A stretch of 56,244 bases of DNA from a virus, in the IMG/VR virus record IMGVR_UViG_3300050821_002270, positions 1 through 56,244 of that record; one strand, 5' to 3'. Positions 6,597 to 13,128 of the stretch are shown here, piece after piece (the stretch's first letter is position 1; the number at the start of each line of letters is the position of its first letter). Both the position numbers and the translations under genes were made by a program. Under the pieces are notes generated by a model, which was not told where the DNA came from, searched no databases, and was given only the letters and a program-made list of their open reading frames with translations.

Positions 6597-7112
6597 CTAA
6601 CGGAGCGCACGCCGAGAATCAGGCACACGATAGAGCCGATCAAGCAGCCGAGCCCCCAGAATAGCGACACCCCAAATCCCCGGCATGGCGACAAAACACA
6701 GTTCTAGCGTAGCAAGAAGCCTGCCCGTTTGCACGTACCGTAGGTAGACGTGATACAGCGCCCAATCGTAGCGTTCATTCCGATGGGGCAGCCAGCTGAG
6801 CCAGAGCGCGACCTGCAAGACGAGCCCCCCCATGAGACACGCGGACAAGCCATATGCCCACCAAGCCCTGCGCCCCTGTCGGATGGCTGCGACGGCCCCA
6901 AACAGGAGGAACAGATCAACCCCCGCTTCCGTCGCCCAACGCCACGGACGGTCCAGCGTAAGCCCTAGGACCATGGACAGGACCTGGCCGAACATCAAAC
7001 CTGCCGATAGCCACATGGCGCTACAGTTGCGACCAAGCGGTCTATCGACAAGTGCGTTCAGGGCCAGAACCCCGACGTCAACAGCTAAGAATCCTAAAGC
7101 CACGCCGTCCAT
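6597..7112 (-). CDS. Multi-span membrane protein
   Basis: 171 residues with about four to five hydrophobic segments (for example VALGFLAVDVGVLALNAL, VDLFLLFGAVAAI, GLSACLMGGLVLQVALWL and the segment near 140-155). Basic loops (RQGRRAWW, LDRLYRVPDSRR) suggest a cytoplasmic C-terminus. It sits among lysis-type membrane genes. Similar small integral membrane proteins are common in phages, but their function is not known. Confidence 0.7.
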   Translation of the reverse strand: MDGVALGFLAVDVGVLALNALVDRPLGRNCSAMWLSAGLMFGQVLSMVLGLTLDRPWRWATEAGVDLFLLFGAVAAIRQGRRAWWAYGLSACLMGGLVLQVALWLSWLPHRNERYDWALYHVYLRYVQTGRLLATLELCFVAMPGIWGVAILGARLLDRLYRVPDSRRALR

Positions 7113-7126
7113 AACGGATGGGATAC

Positions 7127-7252
7127 CTAGTCGTTTCCGTGGGGCGGTGGCGGATCGCCAGAGCCAGAGTCATCCGGCTTCGGCCCAGGATGCGGAACCG
7201 GCTCAGGAACCGGATGCGGAGGGAATTCCTCGGGAACGTGAGTCTCGGACAT
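7127..7252 (-). CDS. Small proline-rich protein
   Basis: 41 residues from ATG 7252, preceded by GGAG at a suitable distance. Pro and acidic residues dominate (PPHPVPEPVPHPGPKPDD, DPPPPHGND). It ends 14 bases before the multi-span gene. It was too short for standard ORF calling. Disordered; role unknown. Confidence 0.55.
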   Translation of the reverse strand: MSETHVPEEFPPHPVPEPVPHPGPKPDDSGSGDPPPPHGND

Positions 7253-7342
7253 AGCTCGCTCCATGTTTCAGCCGGAAGATAGCGGAAACGTCCTAGCGTT
7301 GCTAGGGGCGCAACCTATCGGGAGCGTGGCCGTTGAGAGAGC

Positions 7343-7525
7343 ATGGGACTCATCGAACTCATCATCGTGCTGGCCGTCCTCGGATGCGCTTGGATGCTAT
7401 TCAACCGTTACGTTCCGGCGCCAGAGCCGGTGAAAACAATCGTGGGCGTCGTCGTGGCAGTCGTGATGATCGTGATCCTGCTTCAGTGGCTATTGCCGTT
7501 CGCGGGTCTTCACGGGCGGCTCTAG
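7343..7525 (+). CDS. Two-span small membrane protein, isolated on the plus strand
   Basis: 60 residues with two membrane spans (LIELIIVLAVLGCAWMLF and TIVGVVVAVVMIVILLQWLL) joined by a short NRYVPAPEP hairpin. The pattern matches the small Thivi_2564-type membrane family found in bacteria and phages. It is the only rightward gene between 2424 and 12301 and must use its own promoter; GAGAG precedes the ATG. A membrane or superinfection role is possible but unproven. Confidence 0.7.
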   Translation: MGLIELIIVLAVLGCAWMLFNRYVPAPEPVKTIVGVVVAVVMIVILLQWLLPFAGLHGRL

Positions 7526-7547
7526 TCGGCCACAGACTGCTATTGCG

Positions 7548-7658
7548 CTAACCCCGCACCAGCCGGACAATCCCCACGATCAAGAGGCCCCAGAGTGCCG
7601 CGCTCGAAGTCCCGGCTATGAGCCATGTTCGGAGGGGAATGGTCACCTGTTGGGTCAT
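7548..7658 (-). CDS. 36-residue single-span membrane peptide
   Basis: ATG 7658 overlaps the stop of the beta-helix protein (ATGA coupling). The peptide has one span (AALWGLLIVGIVRLV) after a polar N-terminus and ends with basic residues. Its length and coupling support translation. A lysis or membrane accessory role is possible; no family is recognised. Confidence 0.65.
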   Translation of the reverse strand: MTQQVTIPLRTWLIAGTSSAALWGLLIVGIVRLVRG

Positions 7659-9697
7659 GGGATCACCCGGATATTGTACGTGGTCGCCGTAGGCGTTCCG
7701 GCGACCGCAGCACAAACTCTGGCGGTGACAACCCCAGTGGACGAAACGAATGCTTGCCAGTAGTTACCCGCACCAGGGTCGGCTACCGGGGTAGCCTCTA
7801 CTGCCATTGCCGTTGTGGCGCCTGTGATATTGACCGTGGTCGAGGCGCATGCCCCGGCGAGCAACGCGCCGCCTCCGATGCTGCTGGAGACGCCGGAAAG
7901 TGTGGCGTTCACGGTCGAGCAGTTCCACTGAAAGACGGTGCCGAGGCTGTTAGATTGCCCGGCATAGCAGTTGATGTTCTGACCAGGGATCAGGGTCTGG
8001 GTTGTGATGCCTGTGAGGCCGTTGAAGGTCTGCGTTCCATCGGTCGCCAGCGTGAGGTTGACCGCCCCGGAATTGGTGATGTCGAACTGGAGCCCGAGGT
8101 TGTTGTTGTTGACCGCCGTGTTGATGATCGTCGGAAGCGTCCAGGTGCAGCTCCCAGACGCCGGAATGGCCGTCAGGATGCCCGCACCGTTCCCTGCCGA
8201 GACCGTGAGATTGCAGGTCGCGTTGGCGATTTGAGTGCGCTGAGAAAATCCACCCAAAATGTTCGTGGGAGCCCAGTGCGAGAACGTGCCGAAGTTGGCC
8301 TCGACTTCCTGCGTTTGCCCAGTCGCTGCCTGGAAGATGCTGATACCACCCGTCCCATTGGTAGTATTTTCTTGGACGCCTTGGCAGGATTGCTGGACAA
8401 TCAGGCCAAGTGAATTCGGGCATTTGTCGCTGCCCGTGCTGGTGACATCAAACGAACCTGCAGACAGGAGACCGCCGTAGGTGTTACCGCCGCCACCGTT
8501 GCGGGCGATCATCGCTCCGCCGGGCGATCCACCAAAATTGAGATAGGTGTTGTAGGTTTGGTCAAGGGCGATAACAGTACCGGAGCCCTCCAAATCAAGA
8601 CCTGTATAGGTGTCGCCAGGGTGCAGGCCGCCGCCTTCGAGAGACAGGCCGGGAAAGCCGTCGAGAGCGAAGGTCAAGGCTGTCGTGCCGGTGGAGGAAA
8701 TCGGAGTCGCCTCAGCGTAGTTGGCCAGCTGCACGGTGCCGGAGCCGGACGCACCACTGACGCTGGTCACCACGTAGTGGCGATTGATCGTCAGGCCGTC
8801 CGCTGTGGATGTCGGATGCATCCACATGCCGACGCCCCACTTGGTGAGGTCGGAAACTGGCCAGTTTGGTGACCCGTTACTTGGGGTTACACTTAGTGAA
8901 TAAGGTACAAAACCTTTATTATCTTGAAGACCTGAAGAAATAATGCCACCAAAAACACTGCCGACAGTTGCAATTGACCGCCAGCCACGCAGATTATTGC
9001 AGAAGTCATTCCAGGCATAGACATTCCCGGCGCTATAGAAGTCGGTCGGGATGTCACCTTCAAGGATACCGCAGCCATTCGGGCCGCCGTTACGGATGAC
9101 GTTGCCCGACAACCAGAGCCCGACCATGTTCTCGAAGTTATAGCCTACGTCGGTCATGCCGATGATGACATTGTTCAGGATATGGCTATTCGCCAAGCCC
9201 GGGTTGTTGGTCGCGCCAATGTCAAATGCGCGGGTGAAATTGCTGAACCCGCAATTGTGGACGTTGAAATTTACAATCCAGTTTGTGAACGCTCCCGGCG
9301 AGCCGAGAGGCGTGTTGTTGCCCGTGAAGGCCGCGAAGGTCCCGTCGCCGGACAGCACGGTCCCATTGCCCGCTCCTCCGACGAAGGACAGGGAGTCGTA
9401 GATCGATTGCGTTGCGCCCTGGATCAGTGGTGTGACACAATTCACGGTCACATTGCTTAGCACCGGGAGCGCGGAGGCCAGAGTTACAGGCCCGTTGGGC
9501 ATATTGATGATGTAGGCGCGACCCGGATTGGCAGCGGCCGTCGTAAAGGCCGCTCGCACCGCTACGTCCGTAAGCCCATTCACGTTTACGACCGCTGGCT
9601 GAACGAAGGGCGCGGGCGGCGGAATCCATGGAACGCTGGCAATCGCTGGACCAGCAAGCGCCCACAGTGCCGCAATCGCGAGGAGAATGTGCTTCAT
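7655..9697 (-). CDS. Beta-helix tailspike-like protein with a Sec signal peptide
   Basis: 680 residues. It begins MKHILLAIAALWALAGPAIA, a textbook Sec signal peptide with an AIA cleavage motif. Residues about 40-330 show the repetitive beta-strand pattern of a right-handed parallel beta-helix (SNVTVNC, NWIVNFNVHNCGFSNF, SHILNNVIIGMTDV, LWLSGNVIRNGG), as in pectate-lyase-like tailspikes. The C-terminal ~200 residues are beta-rich with several Cys and contain a GITTQTLIPGQNINCYAG segment. Such spikes bind or cleave surface polysaccharide. A signal peptide is unexpected for a virion protein. It is flanked by other fibre-type genes. Confidence 0.8.
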   Translation of the reverse strand: MKHILLAIAALWALAGPAIASVPWIPPPAPFVQPAVVNVNGLTDVAVRAAFTTAAANPGRAYIINMPNGPVTLASALPVLSNVTVNCVTPLIQGATQSIYDSLSFVGGAGNGTVLSGDGTFAAFTGNNTPLGSPGAFTNWIVNFNVHNCGFSNFTRAFDIGATNNPGLANSHILNNVIIGMTDVGYNFENMVGLWLSGNVIRNGGPNGCGILEGDIPTDFYSAGNVYAWNDFCNNLRGWRSIATVGSVFGGIISSGLQDNKGFVPYSLSVTPSNGSPNWPVSDLTKWGVGMWMHPTSTADGLTINRHYVVTSVSGASGSGTVQLANYAEATPISSTGTTALTFALDGFPGLSLEGGGLHPGDTYTGLDLEGSGTVIALDQTYNTYLNFGGSPGGAMIARNGGGGNTYGGLLSAGSFDVTSTGSDKCPNSLGLIVQQSCQGVQENTTNGTGGISIFQAATGQTQEVEANFGTFSHWAPTNILGGFSQRTQIANATCNLTVSAGNGAGILTAIPASGSCTWTLPTIINTAVNNNNLGLQFDITNSGAVNLTLATDGTQTFNGLTGITTQTLIPGQNINCYAGQSNSLGTVFQWNCSTVNATLSGVSSSIGGGALLAGACASTTVNITGATTAMAVEATPVADPGAGNYWQAFVSSTGVVTARVCAAVAGTPTATTYNIRVIP

Positions 9698-9700
9698 GGC

Positions 9701-10138
9701 TCAGTTCCCCGTGAAGCTGATGGTGTCGGTGGTGGACGCCGCGCTGATGATGTAAATGGCGTTCAGGTTGGACACTCCGTAGGAAATGGAAGTGCCGGGA
9801 ACCAACTGGTATCCGGTTGATGTCGTGACCCCTGATGGGCCGACATAGATCGTCGCGCTATTCGTGCTGGGCGCGGTAATGACGATGCCATTGACCAGCG
9901 CCTTCGTCGGAAGGGCTGCGGCCGAGGTCGTGACGGTCTGCTGGTTGGAGTAGACGGTGGAGGGATTTGCCGCACCACACCCCGTCGTACAATATACCGC
10001 TACACCGTTTGTAGGGTCTACCGGGGCGGTGCTGGAGCCGGATAGATTGCCAATCGCCGTGACCGGAACAGCTTGGGCCGCGCTCGATAGCGCCAGGGCC
10101 AAGGCCGCTCCCGCAAAGATGGTTTTAGACAGCCGCAT
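9701..10138 (-). CDS. Small secreted beta protein
   Basis: 145 residues. A Sec-type signal peptide (KTIFAGAALALALSSAAQA) is followed by a Ser/Thr/Ala-rich, beta-predicted domain with a Cys pair (VYCTTGCG). The C-terminal SISYGVSNLNAIYIISAA and TDTISFTG resemble phage fibre trimming or decoration domains. It lies between two fibre genes in the same operon. Function is unknown; a receptor-binding accessory is plausible. Confidence 0.75.
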   Translation of the reverse strand: MRLSKTIFAGAALALALSSAAQAVPVTAIGNLSGSSTAPVDPTNGVAVYCTTGCGAANPSTVYSNQQTVTTSAAALPTKALVNGIVITAPSTNSATIYVGPSGVTTSTGYQLVPGTSISYGVSNLNAIYIISAASTTDTISFTGN

Positions 10139-10147
10139 TATCCGCCC

Positions 10148-10897
10148 CTATGACACCAGAGTTCCGCTGAACAGGCTACTCCAGACGCCGTCCCCAGCTC
10201 CATGATAAATCCCAACGTTCTTGGAACCGCTTCCGCCGCTGACCGCAAGCTGGACCCTCGCCACGTCCCCTACCGCCATGGGCAAGAGCGCCGCAACCTG
10301 TAGGGCCGCATTCCCCGCTCCATCCAGGTTCGCTATGCCGCTGGACCTGACAATGGTATTCTGGGTCGTGGCGATCTGGAGAACCGCCGTGGCGTGACCC
10401 GTCATGCTCGTCGCGGTGACGATAGCCTCGAAGTTGTAGTTGCCGGCCAGGGGGGCAGTGAATATCCCGTTCGCCGGATTGTAAGCCCCGGAGTTGGTAA
10501 GCGCGGTGTCAAAGATCACCGTCTGAACCGTCCCGTCCCCGGTCTGATTGGTCTGGTCCGCGCTCATTCTCGCCGAGAACACACAGGACCCGGAAAGCAG
10601 GTTGTCCACCGTCCAGATTGGAGTCGTCGGCGGGTCGGTGTCGGTTGGGGAGGTGAAGACCAGCTTATAGGCAATGCCGGTCGGAATCCATATGCCAACG
10701 CTGGCTCCGAAGGAGTTTTGGGGCTCGCCGCGCGCATTAAGCACGATGGGGTTGGTTTGGGCAGTACTTCCGGTTGAGTCGGTGTATGTTGTTATCTTTG
10801 TGGTTGTGGCCGCCGCGTAGATAAACAGCTTTCCGCCCAAGGCTGGCACGCCGTTGATAAAGAAATCTTGTACGGCGACGAGGCTTAAGGCTGGCAT
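10148..10897 (-). CDS. Tail fibre protein with C-terminal C1q-like domain
   Basis: 249 residues. The first ~100 residues match a recurrent podovirus fibre/spike N-terminal module: FFINGVPALGGKLFIYAA, YTDSTGSTAQTNPIVLNARG, then GIWIPTGIAYKLVF. From about residue 115 a C1q/TNF-like jelly-roll module follows (VIFDTALTNSGAYNPANGIF, TAPLAGNYNFEA), similar to the C-terminus of the 21869-23644 protein. It is likely a trimeric virion adhesin. Unlike its two downstream neighbours it has no signal peptide. The start touches the ATP-grasp gene's end. Confidence 0.8.
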   Translation of the reverse strand: MPALSLVAVQDFFINGVPALGGKLFIYAAATTTKITTYTDSTGSTAQTNPIVLNARGEPQNSFGASVGIWIPTGIAYKLVFTSPTDTDPPTTPIWTVDNLLSGSCVFSARMSADQTNQTGDGTVQTVIFDTALTNSGAYNPANGIFTAPLAGNYNFEAIVTATSMTGHATAVLQIATTQNTIVRSSGIANLDGAGNAALQVAALLPMAVGDVARVQLAVSGGSGSKNVGIYHGAGDGVWSSLFSGTLVS

Positions 10898-12219
10898 TAC
10901 ACCCCCGCTTCCATTTGGAGGGCATACCCATGCCGGTGGAGATCATCTAGCACAGCCACGATTTTGTCCCCGCCATCCGTTCTGAACTCCATGTCGCAGA
11001 AGCGGACCGCCTTCACAGCCTTATACGCCTTTGCCTTGGCCTTTTCGACCGTTGTTCCGACACCAGTAGCGACGCAGACCATTTCCCCCGCCGTCTGATA
11101 GGTCATGTCCTCTGCAACCTTATCACCCCTCATGACCGGCCCCTTGGCGCGCATCATCATGGCTGGGTGGATTTGATCGCGGACATCGTCAATCCCGCTC
11201 ACGGGATTGCCATCAACGCACTCGGGCTTGCCGTTGAACTGAGGCCACGGTGGCTGGGCGAGAACCACGCCCATAGACGGCCTGTAGTCCACAGACAGCG
11301 AGTCCTTGCCATCCAGCAAATCTCGCATCCACTGAACCGGGTCCCCCTTGTGCGTCGCCGTCTGCAAATAGAACGCGGGCCACCCCAAGCGCTGGGTTAG
11401 CTCAAACGGCCACGCCTTCCCCTTCTTGTCGATGCCACAGTTTATGGCAGTATCCCCGACATGCTTCAGCGCCACCATAACCGACTCTAGCGGCTTCAGC
11501 ATCTCGTCGGACATCTTTTCTTCTTCCTCATACTGGCATAAAGTGATCATTTCTCCAGTATTCGGGCCGATTTCTTCGTTCATGAGCTTTTTATGCTCAA
11601 AGGCTATTTGTGGTGTATTTATAAAACCTTCCGGTCCGCACCACATACTTACTCCCATCTCGCAATACATGTCGATTTTTTCTTGCAACATGCACTTTGA
11701 GTCGAGCCGCATTCCACGCGCCTTCTGGCGTCGGAGCCAGCCGACGAGTTCGGCCGGATCGTGAGCGATGAACGAAAGACTCTTGTCCTCTTCCGACCCC
11801 ATCGTCTTGAAGACATACGGATCGTTGGCCTTCATGGCGAAGGCTTCGGCCTCGTCTAGGGTGTTGAACATCTGGTAGTGGGGAAGGTCCAGCCCGGCGG
11901 CCTGCATGACTTTCATGCCCGCTTCCCGGTCGATTTCAAGCTGGGCAGAAGCGTAGGACGGCCCGAAGACCGGATAACCAAAATCGCGCCACCGCTCCAG
12001 CTCGGCCAAAAACTTAGCGTTCCCGGTCGGAAGGATCAGTCCGTCCTTCCCGCACCACTTGAGGCTGGCCTGAAGGTCCGTGACGCGCTTCACGCCCTTG
12101 AAGCCATCGCCGATGGGGTGCTTGGTCTGCTGGAATAGCTGGACTTCGTGACCGGCCTCAACGCAACGGATTGCGAAGTCCAGACCGGCTAGTTCCGTAT
12201 CGACGATGCAGACTTTGAT
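10897..12219 (-). CDS. PurD-like ATP-grasp enzyme (phosphoribosylamine-glycine ligase family)
   Basis: About 440 residues. It begins IKVCIVDTELAGLDFAIRC, the pre-ATP-grasp Rossmann-like strand of PurD enzymes, and continues with VFGPSYASAQLEIDREAGMK, YVFKTMGSEEDKSLSF and a late INCGIDKKGKAWPFELTQRL, matching the ATP-grasp core and metal-binding end. PurD joins phosphoribosylamine to glycine in purine synthesis, but the phage form is divergent and its substrate is unknown. The frame has no ATG near its N-terminus: the fold begins at an ATC codon (12219), 5 bases after GGGAGG. TTG 12282 is the only other in-frame start and would translate through a hairpin. It sits among fibre genes. Confidence 0.75.
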   Translation of the reverse strand: MKVCIVDTELAGLDFAIRCVEAGHEVQLFQQTKHPIGDGFKGVKRVTDLQASLKWCGKDGLILPTGNAKFLAELERWRDFGYPVFGPSYASAQLEIDREAGMKVMQAAGLDLPHYQMFNTLDEAEAFAMKANDPYVFKTMGSEEDKSLSFIAHDPAELVGWLRRQKARGMRLDSKCMLQEKIDMYCEMGVSMWCGPEGFINTPQIAFEHKKLMNEEIGPNTGEMITLCQYEEEEKMSDEMLKPLESVMVALKHVGDTAINCGIDKKGKAWPFELTQRLGWPAFYLQTATHKGDPVQWMRDLLDGKDSLSVDYRPSMGVVLAQPPWPQFNGKPECVDGNPVSGIDDVRDQIHPAMMMRAKGPVMRGDKVAEDMTYQTAGEMVCVATGVGTTVEKAKAKAYKAVKAVRFCDMEFRTDGGDKIVAVLDDLHRHGYALQMEAGV

Positions 12220-12246
12220 GTCAGCCTCCCGCCATGCTAAGGAGGT

Positions 12247-12276
12247 GGGGGCGCCGCGTTGACGCGCGGCGCCCCC
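12247..12276. promoter_or_regulatory. Perfect 12-bp GC hairpin in the ATP-grasp leader
   Basis: GGGGGCGCCGCG (12247-12258) and CGCGGCGCCCCC (12265-12276) form a perfect 12-bp stem with a 6-base loop. Leftward, it lies just upstream of CCTCC (12245-12241), which can pair with the GGAGG ahead of the presumed AUC start. No T-run follows, so a terminator is unlikely; translational control is more plausible. Confidence 0.6.
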
Positions 12277-12301
12277 GATCAATCAGGCTTAGGAGAGCCC
12301 G

Positions 12302-12775
12302 ATGACCAAGCCAACCCTTACCATTGAAGAGCGCTTCTGAAGCAAGGTTTCCAGCGCTGGCCCAAACGGGTGCTGGGAGTGGAGCGCCTATCGAAACAAG
12401 AGAAATTACGGGGTGTTTCGAATCGGGCCAGCTGGCCTCATGCTCGCCCATAGATATTCTTGGGAAAGGACGAAGGGGAATATTGCGGCTGGGTTGTGCA
12501 TTTGCCACCGCTGTGACAATCCGCCGTGCGTAAACCCGGACCACTTGTTTCTTGGAACGCACGCGGACAACGTGGCCGACAGAGACGCCAAGGGGAGGCG
12601 ACCGGCGCCCAAGGGCGTGGTTAATGGGATGGCGAAGCTGTCCGAAGACGATGTTCGGTACATTCGCAGTGTTCCGAAGAGGTACGGCAGGAACAAGGCG
12701 CTTGCCGAAAAATTCGGCGTCTCCACAGGCCAGATTTCCTACATTCTTCGCCGAAAAAATTGGGGCCATATCTAA
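12302..12775 (+). pseudogene. HNH endonuclease interrupted by an in-frame TGA
   Basis: The ATG at 12302, with AGGAG upstream, starts TKPTLTIEERF, then TGA 12338-12340, then SKVSSAGPNGCWEWSAY in the same frame. Phage HNH proteins of this family normally read ERFWSKV, so TGA replaces the Trp codon TGG. The rest is intact: HRYSWERTKG, the CHRCDNPPCVNPDHL zinc/HNH core and a C-terminal helix-turn-helix (NKALAEKFGVSTGQISYIL). The gene lies on the plus strand inside the leftward late operon, like a homing-type insertion. Either a recent nonsense mutation or TGA readthrough; reinitiation at ATG 12413 would remove the N-terminus. Confidence 0.8.
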
Positions 12776-13128
12776 CGCATAATCCCATACGCGTGGTTTC
12801 CGAGAAAGCTGGCAACCAGGAATTCTACCAAGCACGCCCGCCTGTGCTGAACTTGGTATGGCCCCCAATCTCCAGGCTCAGCGCCGGGATCGTCGGCGGG
12901 GGCAATAAAACTCCGATCCCAGTCGTCCACCGCCTCTTGCGAGACGCCTTCTTTCCGACACAGCCAGAATTCGACAAGCTCATGGAGCGCTACCAGAAAT
13001 GCCTGATCCTCTCCAGCATCCTCTGACGCGCGAATAGTCAGGTTGCCATCCGCGTCAACGATCCAGTCGCCGAGGGTGTCATACCTTTGCTCGCTGTGAG
13101 GGATGAACTCGATGACTATCCGCTTCAC
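12772..13128 (-). CDS. Small HExxE-type phage protein (metallopeptidase-like)
   Basis: 118 residues. The motif LVALHELVEFWLCRKEGVSQ resembles small phage proteins with a zincin-like HELVE helix related to the ImmA/IrrE fold. A third ligand is unclear, so activity is uncertain. The C-terminus CLVEFLVASFLG is helical. It overlaps the 702-residue ejection protein stop by 4 bases upstream and converges with the HNH pseudogene downstream. Confidence 0.7.
   Translation of the reverse strand: MKRIVIEFIPHSEQRYDTLGDWIVDADGNLTIRASEDAGEDQAFLVALHELVEFWLCRKEGVSQEAVDDWDRSFIAPADDPGAEPGDWGPYQVQHRRACLVEFLVASFLGNHAYGIMR

Noticed and set aside
12221-12868. 215-codon leftward ORF across the HNH region
   Set aside because: It is antisense to the HNH core with clear Cys/His motifs and has no SD or recognisable features.
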